From NCBI GenBank assembly GCA_030825825.1, contig JAPJPE010000008.1:1-20904 (forward strand): a stretch of DNA of 20,904 bases, written 5' to 3'. This document shows positions 6,342 through 14,185 of the stretch, piece after piece (the stretch's first letter is position 1; each line of letters begins with the position of its first letter). The notes below the pieces were generated by a model. It was not told the DNA's origin and ran no database searches. It saw only the letters and a list, made by a program, of their open reading frames with translations. The stretch is from Streptococcus sp. Its GTDB lineage: Bacteria > Bacillota > Bacilli > Lactobacillales > Streptococcaceae. A program made the translations under genes and the position numbers.

Positions 6342-8410
6342 GTTGATTCAGTTTCGTGGAGAAGGAGCCAACTATGGGCAGGAATAGAAAGTTCCTTTCC
6401 TTTAGGAATAGGCGCTTGGAGGTTGGCATGAGGATAGGCAAATAACAGCTGGCTATCGCTCGGATGTTGATAGGTCTTTTCTTGATCACCGATATTGACG
6501 AGAATCGTTATTTTTTCACGATCTTTCTCAATCGTGTAGATCAAATGATGATCAGACAACCATTTGACATCACAGTAGTCGCGAATCTCTTGCCCTTTTT
6601 TCAAACGAAGGAGTGGCTGTGATTTCCGATAAGCAATCAATTCTTCAAGAAAAGCAATTTCTTCTTGGCATTTTGAAAGGGATGTCCAGTCCAATTGGTT
6701 GAGACTATCTGGCAAGTTATAGGTGTTGTCTTCGAGCCCTTTTGTGCGGTAAAATTCTTGACCAGCATGGATAAAAGGTACACCTTGGGATAATAATACC
6801 AAATGAAGAGCGAGGCGTGAGAGAGCTTTTCGCTCCTCTAGACGAATCTCTTCTTTTTCAAGTTGGAAATAATCAAAAACAGTTGCATTGTCATGGCATT
6901 CGACGTACTGAATGGCTTGTTGAGGTTGGATGAAATGAGCAGGTCCTACTTTCCCGACATTTGCTGTTAGGATATTAGAAAAATCATTGGCTGGATGTTG
7001 ACTATCACGACGGTGATCGGCTAAGAGTGTTCTCTTGACCGTATCCCGGAAATTATCACTGAAAAAGCCAAAATCTGGTAATCGTTTTGAGTTGTACTGG
7101 TGAGCGAGCTGGTCTTCAGAGAGGCCTGTATCCATCTTCCACCCTTCGCCATAGAGATAGACTTTAGGATAGATTTCACGGAGCTCCTCTGCAATCTCTG
7201 TCATGGTTTGAATGTCTAAGATTCCCATCAAGTCAAAGCGAAAACCATCAAAGCCGTAGAGGGAAACCCATTGCTTGAGGGATTGCTTGATATAGTGTCT
7301 TACCATGGAACGTTCACTTGCGACATCATTCCCACAGAAGGTTCCATTGGTCCGCTCTCCTTCTGCATTATAGCGGTAGAAATAACCGGGTACGATTTGT
7401 TCAAATGCATACTCATCGGCCTGGTAGACGTGATTGTAGACCACATCCATGATAACACTAAGATTAGATTGGTGATAGGTTGCAATAGCATCTTGGAGTT
7501 CCCAAATCCGTGCATAAGGATCGTTGGGGTCACTGGCATAACTACCTTCTGGAACATTGTATTGGACAGGATCATAACCCCAGTTGTAGGCTTTCCATTG
7601 ATTCTCTTCATCAACACTACCGAAATCATAGACAGGAAGTAACTGTACATGGGTAATGCCAAGTTTTTGAAGGTAATCAAATCCAAGGATCTGACCATTG
7701 AGTTGAGGCGATTCTGTCAACCCTTTAAACTTACCAGGGTGTTTAAAGCCGGCCTCTTTTTGGACAGAGAAGTCCCGAACGCTCATCTCGTAGATGATTG
7801 CTTCTGTCGGGTCTAATTGACGAGCAGCACGTGTGATAGGACGTGTAATCTTCTTCCGGTCGATGACCAAGCTGTCTCCAGAGTTGGCCAAAGAGGATAG
7901 AGCATAGGGATCGTGAATCCGACGTTCTAGGCCATTGACACGAAATTCATAGTGGTAGGCAGCTCCTTCCCAATCCCCTTTGAGCAAGAGTTTCCAGACA
8001 CCGTTTTCTGTACGTGTCATCGGATAGATCTGATCTTCGATATGGAGACTCACATCTTGCGAAATCGGTGCCCAGAATTTAAATTGCGTCTGATTTGGTG
8101 TGTAAAAACTTCCTAAATCTTCTCCAGTATAGGTGAAGGTTTGATCGAAAATGGGTTTGCGAACGATGTTTCGATAGTGGAGTATAGAAGAATTTCCAGT
8201 AGCATCGTAGATGGTGTACTCTTCTCCGAGTTCAAGTGGAATAGGGCTTAAGAAATAGTCTCCTGTGTCAGTCGCTGCACTTGACGTTTTGACAGGGATT
8301 AAGGCAAGATGACCTTGGTTCGTTTTCAAATAAAAAGGAAGGATATGCTCCTCTCCCTTTTGGATACGAATGAGGTCTTGGTCATCTAAATAAGCAGTAA
8401 ATGTAGACAT
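6335..8410 (-). CDS. pulA: Type I pullulanase, cytoplasmic (alpha-1,6 debranching)
   Basis: A 691-residue GH13 enzyme that hydrolyses alpha-1,6 branch points in branched maltodextrins, pullulan or glycogen. The type I pullulanase signature YNWGYDP is at residues 275-281. GH13 catalytic residues are D393 (GFRFDLMG, nucleophile), E422 (YGEGW, acid/base) and D507 (VECHDN, transition-state stabiliser). An N-terminal carbohydrate-binding region and a CBM48-type domain precede the barrel. There is no signal peptide or LPXTG anchor, so it is intracellular, unlike the large surface pullulanases of streptococci. Its AGGAG ribosome binding site overlaps the malR stop, placing it as the last gene of a malA-malR-pulA unit and linking debranching to maltodextrin import. 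Confidence 0.95.
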   Translation of the reverse strand: MSTFTAYLDDQDLIRIQKGEEHILPFYLKTNQGHLALIPVKTSSAATDTGDYFLSPIPLELGEEYTIYDATGNSSILHYRNIVRKPIFDQTFTYTGEDLGSFYTPNQTQFKFWAPISQDVSLHIEDQIYPMTRTENGVWKLLLKGDWEGAAYHYEFRVNGLERRIHDPYALSSLANSGDSLVIDRKKITRPITRAARQLDPTEAIIYEMSVRDFSVQKEAGFKHPGKFKGLTESPQLNGQILGFDYLQKLGITHVQLLPVYDFGSVDEENQWKAYNWGYDPVQYNVPEGSYASDPNDPYARIWELQDAIATYHQSNLSVIMDVVYNHVYQADEYAFEQIVPGYFYRYNAEGERTNGTFCGNDVASERSMVRHYIKQSLKQWVSLYGFDGFRFDLMGILDIQTMTEIAEELREIYPKVYLYGEGWKMDTGLSEDQLAHQYNSKRLPDFGFFSDNFRDTVKRTLLADHRRDSQHPANDFSNILTANVGKVGPAHFIQPQQAIQYVECHDNATVFDYFQLEKEEIRLEERKALSRLALHLVLLSQGVPFIHAGQEFYRTKGLEDNTYNLPDSLNQLDWTSLSKCQEEIAFLEELIAYRKSQPLLRLKKGQEIRDYCDVKWLSDHHLIYTIEKDREKITILVNIGDQEKTYQHPSDSQLLFAYPHANLQAPIPKGKELSIPAHSWLLLHETESTK

Positions 8411-8418
8411 AAAGACTC

Positions 8419-9402
8419 CTAAAGTTTCGTAATGGTATGGTCAATCAATTGACGGTAGCAAACGGTTTTTCCTTCTTTGTGATCCTTGATAATTTGTAGA
8501 ATTGTCCGAACAGACTCACGTCCGAGTTCCACTGCATTGATGTCAATATAGGCTTCAATATCGAGTCGTGGCTTAATCGAATCAAAGGAAATAATCGGGA
8601 TTGTCAGCTGATGTTCTAATAGGTATTGGCGCACCCCTTCAGCAACGAGAATATCGGTTGTCATGATGGCATCTAACTCTGCTAGGGGAAGGCTCTCCAT
8701 CATTTGATAAGAATTGTCTTCCAACATAAAACCAAATGAGAAATGAACCAGTTTTTCATCGAGAGGAATCCCTGCTTTTTGGAGGGCTTCTTTATAACCT
8801 TCGTAGCGGTCTTGAGATACGAACAGTTCTTTGTTTCCCCCGATAAAAGCAATTTTTCGGTAGTTTTGTTGAATGAAATAATCCGTCGCATCAAATGCAG
8901 CCTTGATATTATCATTATCCACTAGCGATACAAAAGGTGAAGCTGCCTTTCCGAGAATGAGGAAGGGGAACTTGTCTTTGATCGCAAATTCAACGAGGGG
9001 ATCATTCGGGTTGGAATAAAGGAAAATCAAACCATCTACACGATTTCCGTAGATGAGTTGTTTGAGATTATCGAGCCGCCGTTCTTCATTTTGCCCCGTA
9101 CAGATTTGGATGGCATAATCATTGTCTGACGCGATCTGGGTAATCCCTCTTAAAACAGTTGGGAAGAAAGGATTCTGGTAGAAGACGTCACTGTCGATTG
9201 GTAGGACCAAAGCAATGACTTGACTAGATTGGCTGACAAGGCTGCGAGCATTAAGATTGGGATGGTAGTCCAATTCGACCATGGCCTCACGGACACGTTT
9301 TTTTGTTTCATCACTAATCGTGGATTTGTTTTGGATGACGCGCGTGACAGTTGAAGGCGCGACGCCAGCGAGTTTCGCCACATCTTTGATGGTAACACGC
9401 AT
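8419..9402 (-). CDS. malR: Maltose operon repressor MalR, LacI family
   Basis: A 327-residue LacI/GalR-type regulator. The N-terminal helix-turn-helix is clear: VTIKDVAKLAGVAPSTVTRV at residues 3-22, followed by the hinge region ending near RSLVSQSS. The rest is a periplasmic-binding-protein-like effector domain, including the family phrases VDGLIFL and FDSIKPRL. In pneumococci MalR represses the maltosaccharide operons and is released by maltose; the same role is expected here. The start is fixed by GGAGG directly after the malA stop: the TAG of malA is part of the sequence TAGGAGG. Likely targets are the operators at 13936-14002 and 14186-14214. Confidence 0.95.
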   Translation of the reverse strand: MRVTIKDVAKLAGVAPSTVTRVIQNKSTISDETKKRVREAMVELDYHPNLNARSLVSQSSQVIALVLPIDSDVFYQNPFFPTVLRGITQIASDNDYAIQICTGQNEERRLDNLKQLIYGNRVDGLIFLYSNPNDPLVEFAIKDKFPFLILGKAASPFVSLVDNDNIKAAFDATDYFIQQNYRKIAFIGGNKELFVSQDRYEGYKEALQKAGIPLDEKLVHFSFGFMLEDNSYQMMESLPLAELDAIMTTDILVAEGVRQYLLEHQLTIPIISFDSIKPRLDIEAYIDINAVELGRESVRTILQIIKDHKEGKTVCYRQLIDHTITKL

Positions 9403-9413
9403 GAGAAAACCTC

Positions 9414-10226
9414 CTAGCGGTGATAGTCTGGATCACGGAAGTGGGTCTTATAAAATACCATAGCAAGATAGAGTACAAATAAGACATTTTGGATCATGAT
9501 CGTCGTAGTAAATACTTGATGGAATAGTAAACTGATGAGGACACTTAGTAAAATAGGGAGTCCCAAGCAATTCAGAATACAATTGAAACATTCCTTGAAA
9601 GTTTGTAGTGAAAAGAGTCGAGATTTTCGTGTCAAGTAGAGGAAGAAAGATGCCCCTACGATGAGAATCAAATAATTGACTGTCGATAAGAAGCCAGAGA
9701 AAATCACGAGAAAGAGACTGACAGGGAGTCGATTTTCACGGAACCAATCGCTAGAGATAGCTTGAGTGAAGCTTTTTTTATCCCGGAGGCTCTCCTGATT
9801 GATAGCCTGGTATGAGACGGTAGCGAGTTCTTTATTTTCTTTTGAGATAATCAATTGTTTGCGATCAAAATGGAGTGTTAACTCCTTGCCTTCACTAGCC
9901 TTTGCCTCTTGGCCTAAGATAACCTGTCCTTTTGAAGTCTTGTGTACAGGGTTAGTCCCTGTATAGGTGAGCTCTTGGTCTTTGATCACGACGTGTTCTT
10001 GGATATCTTTCATAACGTCTGTTGATAAAGGATCAAACACATCGCTGACAAAGGTTGTCAAAGGATAGGTTTTGAGTTGAGCATTTTGCAGAGCCACAGG
10101 TAATAGTGTGATAGAGATTAGAAAGAAAGAAGTAAAAATCATTTGGAACCAGCTCAGTTTTTTGCGGTTTGCAAAAGAAGAGCGAAAATTGAAGATACTT
10201 GCGAAATAATTAAAAGGATAGGGCAT
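9414..10226 (-). CDS. malA: MalA, DUF1189 membrane protein of the maltodextrin locus
   Basis: A 270-residue membrane protein matching, by position and architecture, the malA product of the pneumococcal mal locus (DUF1189 family). It has one membrane helix near residues 28-48 (MIFTSFFLISITLLPVALQ), an external stretch of about 120 mostly polar residues, then three hydrophobic segments in the C-terminal part (about residues 172-255). The molecular function is not established. It begins ATG at 10226 with AGAAAGG upstream and ends in TAG that forms part of the malR ribosome binding site, so it is co-translated with malR. The name rests mainly on context. Confidence 0.85.
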   Translation of the reverse strand: MPYPFNYFASIFNFRSSFANRKKLSWFQMIFTSFFLISITLLPVALQNAQLKTYPLTTFVSDVFDPLSTDVMKDIQEHVVIKDQELTYTGTNPVHKTSKGQVILGQEAKASEGKELTLHFDRKQLIISKENKELATVSYQAINQESLRDKKSFTQAISSDWFRENRLPVSLFLVIFSGFLSTVNYLILIVGASFFLYLTRKSRLFSLQTFKECFNCILNCLGLPILLSVLISLLFHQVFTTTIMIQNVLFVLYLAMVFYKTHFRDPDYHR

Positions 10227-10262
10227 AAGATGACCTTTCTAAACATAAGAGTATCAGAAATG

Positions 10263-10280
10263 CAAAGAGAAATCTCTTTG
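10263..10280. repeat. Short hairpin between malD and malA
   Basis: CAAAGAGA (10263-10270) and TCTCTTTG (10273-10280) form a perfect inverted repeat. In the mal transcript it lies after the larger hairpin and about 37 bases before malA. No T-run follows on the minus strand. Confidence 0.5.
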
Positions 10281-10284
10281 ATTG

Positions 10285-10347
10285 ATTTTATTCTTAACGA
10301 AGGGTAGTAAAGCATCCACCATACTACCCTTAACTTAAAAATAAAAT
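10285..10347 (-). terminator. Long hairpin downstream of malD
   Basis: A 10-bp core, AAGGGTAGTA / TACTACCCTT, is extended by TTAA/TTAA and ATTTTATT/AATAAAAT arms with small internal loops, giving about 22 paired bases over 63. It follows the malD stop by 22 bases on the minus strand. No clean T-run follows, so it is more likely a partial terminator or 3'-end stabiliser that separates malXCD from malAR-pulA expression than a complete stop. Confidence 0.55.
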
Positions 10348-10369
10348 GTGCTTGAAATAAGATTCTATT

Positions 10370-11212
10370 TTATCCTTTATCTCCACCAGCTGTCAAGCCT
10401 GAAACAAAGTTCTTTTGTAGGAAGAAGAATAAGATACAGATTGGAACCGCGATCAAAATAGCACCGGCTGCAAAGAAGGCGATTTTTTGATTTTTTTGGT
10501 CACTGATAAAGGTTTGAAGACCAACGGCTACCGTAAAGTTCACTTCGTCACGAAGCAAGAATTTAGACAAGATATAGTCTCCGAAAGGCCCCATGAAAGC
10601 CCAAAGTGCTTGAACGGCAATCATTGGACGAACAAGAGGAAGGACGATTTGCCAGAAGCGACGGAAGTGTCCAGCTCCATCCAATTTCGCAGATTCATCG
10701 AGGGAAATTGGAACAGTATCGAAGTATCCCTTCATCAACCAGGCATTCATTGGAATACCACCACCAACATAAAGGAAGATCAAGAACCAAGGTTGGTTCA
10801 AGGCATTCAGCATCAAAGCCATAACGAAGAAGGCTGTGAGGGCTGCCATGGTTGGGACCATTTGAATAATCAAGAAGAAGACCAAACTTTGTTTACGCGC
10901 CAAGAAATTGTAACGGCTGTATGCGTAACCTGCGAAGGTAACGATACTTGTTTGTACAATCATGGTGATAATGGCGATAACCAAGGTGTTCATATACCAA
11001 GTGCCATAATGAGTTTCAGAGAAAAGTTTTGAGAAGTTATCAAAACTAAGATTGCCACTAAAATCAAGTGTAAAGGCACTGACATTCCCTGATTTGAAGG
11101 CTGATAGAACCGTAATCAACAATGGATAAATGATAACGATTGAAAGAACCACCATGTACAGGTAAGTCAAGAAATGATTGAGGCGGCGTTTAAATTGAAC
11201 TGAATTTTTCAT
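10370..11212 (-). CDS. malD: Maltodextrin ABC transporter permease MalD (MalG type)
   Basis: A 280-residue ABC importer permease with about six membrane helices. The ATPase-contact (EAA) loop is visible as LDESAKLDGAGHFRRFWQIV followed by LPLVRP, typical of the MalG/CUT1 family. The open frame begins earlier at 11257, which would overlap malC by 44 bases, but ATG 11212 is chosen: it begins one base after the malC stop and has GGAGG a suitable distance upstream within the end of malC. The C-terminus ends VSGLTAGGDKG, as in MalG-type permeases. Together with MalC it forms the membrane channel fed by MalX. Confidence 0.95.
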   Translation of the reverse strand: MKNSVQFKRRLNHFLTYLYMVVLSIVIIYPLLITVLSAFKSGNVSAFTLDFSGNLSFDNFSKLFSETHYGTWYMNTLVIAIITMIVQTSIVTFAGYAYSRYNFLARKQSLVFFLIIQMVPTMAALTAFFVMALMLNALNQPWFLIFLYVGGGIPMNAWLMKGYFDTVPISLDESAKLDGAGHFRRFWQIVLPLVRPMIAVQALWAFMGPFGDYILSKFLLRDEVNFTVAVGLQTFISDQKNQKIAFFAAGAILIAVPICILFFFLQKNFVSGLTAGGDKG

Positions 11213-11213
11213 T

Positions 11214-12512
11214 TTATACATCCTCCATATCAAATGCATGTAGTTTCTTGAAGGCAATCATAGAAATTGAGATTACAATCACAGAGACAATCAAGGTAAC
11301 TGCAGCAGCCATTGAATATTGAGGCGTTGAGTTCGATGTTGTCAATTTATAGATCCAAGAGATCAAGATATCTGTAGATCCAGCGTTTCCTCCGACAGAA
11401 CCAGGTCCCCCATCGTTAAACAAGTAAATGATGGAGAAGTTGTTAAAGTTGAAGGTGTATTGACTGATCAAGGTTGGTGCTGCAACCGCAAGGATCATTG
11501 GGAAAGTGATGTTGCGGAATTTTTGCCAACCGTTGGCACCATCAATATAAGCAGCTTCGTAAAGATCGTTTGGAATAGATTGAAGAATCCCTAAAGTCAA
11601 GACGTAGAGGTAAGGGAAACCGAGCCAACCTTGCATCATAATCAAAGCGATTTTTGTCCAAGTAGGATCAGTCTTCCAAGGAATCAAGACCCCATCTAAG
11701 AATGGGAAGATCTTTGCAAATAATGGGATAACTTGCGCATTGATGGCCCCGACACTATCATTAAACATATTTGAGAAAGTTAGGATCGTGATGAAGGCTG
11801 GAACAGCCCAAGGAAGCAAGAAGATAACCCCAAAGATCCGTTTTCCTTTTACGAATGGTTGGTTGGCAACAATAGCGGTCAAGATACCGAGTACGATTTG
11901 AAGAGTAGAAGCTGCGAGGGCCCAAATAAAGGTCCAACCAAGAACAGATGTGAAGGCTGAGCGGAAGGTACTCAAGGTCCACATATTAGTGAAGTTTTGG
12001 AACCCGATCCAATCAAGCAAGGCTGTTGGAGCGGTATGTTTGAAGTCGTAGTTGGTAAAGGCGATCATCAAAGTTACTAAAACTGGGAAGATAATCGCAA
12101 ATGTCATAGCAATGTATGAAGGAATGATCAATAAATATGGGAAGCCATTTTCATAGATGGCTTGAACCATTTCTTTTCCAGTTTTTGGAACAGCAATGCC
12201 ATTGTTGATACGTTTTGCAACGGTTCCAGCATCCTTAATATTTAAGGCATAAAATAGGAAGTAAACAATGGTAATGATCAAGTGGAAGGCGCCACGAATC
12301 AAGATAAAGAGAGAATTATCTTGTCCACGGACGGTTCCAAGTGTAACCAATTTCGCTAATTCTCCAACTCCGATTCCTAGGAAATAGGCGAGAAAGAGAA
12401 CAGTTACGGCAAGAAAAATATAGCCTTTGGTTTTTTGTTTGTTATAAATTTGCCCAAGACCCGGGATCAAAGAGAGCCACATAGCCTTTTTAGGGTTTTG
12501 TTCTGTAGTCAT
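11214..12512 (-). CDS. malC: Maltodextrin ABC transporter permease MalC (MalF type)
   Basis: A 432-residue ABC permease of the MalF/CUT1 type. It starts with an N-terminal extension carrying a SLIPGLGQIYNKQKTKG motif and two or three hydrophobic segments, followed by the six-helix permease core. The EAA loop is YEAAYIDGANGWQKFRNITF. An AAGGAG ribosome binding site precedes ATG 12512. malD follows one base after the stop. MalC pairs with MalD and receives maltodextrins from MalX. No ATPase gene is present in the cluster. Confidence 0.95.
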   Translation of the reverse strand: MTTEQNPKKAMWLSLIPGLGQIYNKQKTKGYIFLAVTVLFLAYFLGIGVGELAKLVTLGTVRGQDNSLFILIRGAFHLIITIVYFLFYALNIKDAGTVAKRINNGIAVPKTGKEMVQAIYENGFPYLLIIPSYIAMTFAIIFPVLVTLMIAFTNYDFKHTAPTALLDWIGFQNFTNMWTLSTFRSAFTSVLGWTFIWALAASTLQIVLGILTAIVANQPFVKGKRIFGVIFLLPWAVPAFITILTFSNMFNDSVGAINAQVIPLFAKIFPFLDGVLIPWKTDPTWTKIALIMMQGWLGFPYLYVLTLGILQSIPNDLYEAAYIDGANGWQKFRNITFPMILAVAAPTLISQYTFNFNNFSIIYLFNDGGPGSVGGNAGSTDILISWIYKLTTSNSTPQYSMAAAVTLIVSVIVISISMIAFKKLHAFDMEDV

Positions 12513-12532
12513 TCAAATCTCCTTATAATGTC

Positions 12533-12548
12533 CTTGCTAGAAAGCAAG
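12533..12548. repeat. Small hairpin just upstream of the malC ribosome binding site
   Basis: CTTGCT (12533-12538) pairs with AGCAAG (12543-12548) around a four-base loop. On the transcribed strand it lies about ten bases before the malC AAGGAG, where it could affect ribosome access or block exonucleases. Confidence 0.45.
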
Positions 12549-12588
12549 AAGACAAGTCAGACAGTAAGTTGTGCTTGAAAATTGAACA

Positions 12589-12620
12589 TAAGAGGTTGGG
12601 ACCTTGTCTCCAACCTCTTA
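12589..12620 (-). terminator. Stem-loop after malX, partial terminator or mRNA stabiliser
   Basis: TAAGAGGTTGG and CCAACCTCTTA form a perfect 11-bp stem, with an inner GAC/GTC pairing that shortens the loop. It starts about 20 bases after the malX stop and is followed by TGTTCAATTTTC rather than a strong T-run. This fits partial termination or protection of a malX-only message, giving more binding protein than permease. Confidence 0.6.
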
Positions 12621-12639
12621 CTCACACCTAAAAACTGTC

Positions 12640-13896
12640 TTATTTGCTACCGAATTTTTGTTCGATGGTTTCTTTAATCAATTTCACTGCATCGTCAGCA
12701 GATGCTTTTGCAGATTTTTTACCACTTACAGCATCGAAAAGCATAGTAGCAGCTGGATCCCAAACAGCACTCATTTCTGAGATATTTGGCATTGGTTGAG
12801 CGTTCTTGAATTGATCAACAACGGCAGTTGTCAATTCATCGTTTTTGCTAACCGCATATTTACGAGCTTCGGTGTTGGCAGGAACTTCATTGGTCTTGTC
12901 AAACAAAGCTTTTTGTTGATCAGTACTTGTCAAGAAGTCAATGAATTTTTGAGCGCCATCAAGGTTTTTCGCACCTGCAGGGATAACCCAAGCTTTACCA
13001 CCACCAAAGGCAGAGTATTGTTTTCCGTTTGGAAGAGTTGGAATCGTTGCGACACCGTAGTTTACTTTAGCTTCTTTCAATGAAGCAGCTTTCCAAGGAC
13101 CATCGATGATAGCAGCTGTTTTACCTTCTTGGAATTGTGTTTGGATGAAGTTAGCAGCACCTTTTGTATCTTGCAAACCTTTTGGCCATTTAGCATACCA
13201 AGTTTTTGCATATTCGATACCATCGATAGAACCTTGGTTGTTCAATCCAATATCTTTAGGATCTGTACCGTCTTTACCAAACACATAACCGCCGTTACCT
13301 GAAAGTAAACCGTAAGTGTAGTAGAAGTTTGTCCAGTCAGCTAAGAAGGCAGTTGTTTTACCAGGTTCGCTAGCGAAGTCGTACTTGCTATCTTTTGCAA
13401 GATTTTCAAGATCACCAAATGTTTTTGGAGCTTCGCTTAAAAGATCTTTGTTATAGTAGAGAACCAATGTTTCGATGACAGCAGGTGCACCGTAAACTTT
13501 ACCACCGTTTGTTACAAGAGCTTCAGTTGTTTTATCTGTATGGCTATCTTTGTTTAATGTCACTTCAGCCAATTGACCATCGCTACCAAGACCACCTACA
13601 CGGTCGTATGGAGCCATCATTACGTCTGGAGCTTTTTTAGATTGGTTATCAAGAGAAAGGTTATCCAATCCACCAAGAGCATCACCAGTCTTGATGTTAA
13701 CTTTTACGCCATTTTCTTTTTCAAAAGCTTTTGCAGCTTCTTCAACATAAGATTTGTAGCCTTTGTCTACATAGACGTTGATTTCTTTACTTGCCTCAGA
13801 AGAACCTGATGAGCTATTGCTACAAGCAGCAAGTAAGAAGCCGGCAAAACCAACTGTACCAAGTACAGCAGCACTACGTAAAATTGTACGTTTCAT
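12640..13896 (-). CDS. malX: Maltodextrin-binding lipoprotein MalX
   Basis: A 418-residue extracellular solute-binding protein of ABC family 1 (MalE type). The signal peptide (basic MKRTILR, hydrophobic core) ends in a lipobox LLAAC with C25 as the lipidated residue, so the protein is anchored to the outer membrane face as a lipoprotein. A serine-rich linker follows. The mature part has typical family features such as VIETLVLYYNKDLL and FGGGKAWVIPAGAKN. It binds maltose and maltodextrins for MalC/MalD. AGGAGG lies before ATG 13896. It is the first gene of the leftward operon and is preceded by a promoter overlapped by a MalR/CcpA-like operator. Confidence 0.97.
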   Translation of the reverse strand: MKRTILRSAAVLGTVGFAGFLLAACSNSSSGSSEASKEINVYVDKGYKSYVEEAAKAFEKENGVKVNIKTGDALGGLDNLSLDNQSKKAPDVMMAPYDRVGGLGSDGQLAEVTLNKDSHTDKTTEALVTNGGKVYGAPAVIETLVLYYNKDLLSEAPKTFGDLENLAKDSKYDFASEPGKTTAFLADWTNFYYTYGLLSGNGGYVFGKDGTDPKDIGLNNQGSIDGIEYAKTWYAKWPKGLQDTKGAANFIQTQFQEGKTAAIIDGPWKAASLKEAKVNYGVATIPTLPNGKQYSAFGGGKAWVIPAGAKNLDGAQKFIDFLTSTDQQKALFDKTNEVPANTEARKYAVSKNDELTTAVVDQFKNAQPMPNISEMSAVWDPAATMLFDAVSGKKSAKASADDAVKLIKETIEQKFGSK

Positions 13897-13935
13897 GATT
13901 TATTCCTCCTAAAGAATAAAAAAAGATAATAATTA

Positions 13936-13970
13936 GAAACCGTTTTAGACAAACGTTTTCCTAAAACGTC
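13936..13970. promoter_or_regulatory. Additional AACGTTTT-type operator half-sites in the malX leader
   Basis: Three further elements related to the main operator lie downstream of the malX promoter: GAAACCGTTTT (13936-13946), GACAAACGTTTTCC (13948-13961) and CCTAAAACGTC (13960-13970). The middle one differs little from the main operator core. They could bind extra MalR dimers or CcpA (cre-like sites) and act as roadblocks. Confidence 0.5.
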
Positions 13971-13973
13971 TTA

Positions 13974-14002
13974 AGTATATCACAAGGCGAAAACGTTTGC
14001 AA
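13974..14002 (-). promoter_or_regulatory. malX promoter overlapped by a MalR/CcpA-like operator
   Basis: Reading leftward, the -35 box is TTGCAA (14002-13997) and the -10 is TATACT (13979-13974), 17 bases apart. The operator TTGCAAACGTTTTCGCC (14002-13986) covers the -35 box and spacer. It contains the 14-base core GCAAACGTTTTCGC that recurs in the malQ promoter region. LacI-family operators carry such a central CG step; the same sequence resembles a cre site. Confidence 0.75.
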
Positions 14003-14070
14003 GTGATTTTGAGAAAATTTTTTAAAAATATTTTAATTCTAAACTTTCTTCTATAAAAACCGCTAATTCA

Positions 14071-14099
14071 TTGACATTGCTAATAATAAATACTAAACT
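14071..14099 (+). promoter_or_regulatory. Possible upstream promoter for malQ
   Basis: A consensus -35 box TTGACA (14071-14076) is followed after 17 bases by TAAACT (14094-14099), a weak -10. A transcript from here would begin near 14106, at the left arm of the inverted repeat. The main malQ promoter downstream is much better. Confidence 0.3.
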
Positions 14100-14105
14100 A
14101 GTGAT

Positions 14106-14151
14106 AAGGGGCTTTTTTAAAAAAGATATAAAGTTTTTTAAGAAACCCCTT
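14106..14151. repeat. Inverted repeat ending on the malQ -35 box
   Basis: AAGGGG (14106-14111) and CCCCTT (14146-14151) form the outer arms and TTAAAAAA (14117-14124) / TTTTTTAA (14134-14141) the inner arms. The right arm overlaps the first bases of the malQ -35 box. No rightward gene lies upstream that would need a terminator here. The role is unknown. Confidence 0.55.
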
Positions 14152-14178
14152 GCAGAAAATATGGAAAAAGTTTATAAT
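14150..14178 (+). promoter_or_regulatory. malQ-malP promoter
   Basis: TTGCAG (14150-14155) and a perfect TATAAT (14173-14178) are separated by 17 bases. Transcription should begin near 14185, leaving a leader of about 158 bases. The MalR-like operator begins essentially at the start site. Confidence 0.85.
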
Positions 14179-14185
14179 GACATGG

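Noticed and set aside
11213..11257. An upstream start for malD giving a 295-residue protein
   Set aside because: It would overlap malC by 44 bases and add residues unlike a permease N-terminus; ATG 11212 has a proper GGAGG and abuts the malC stop.
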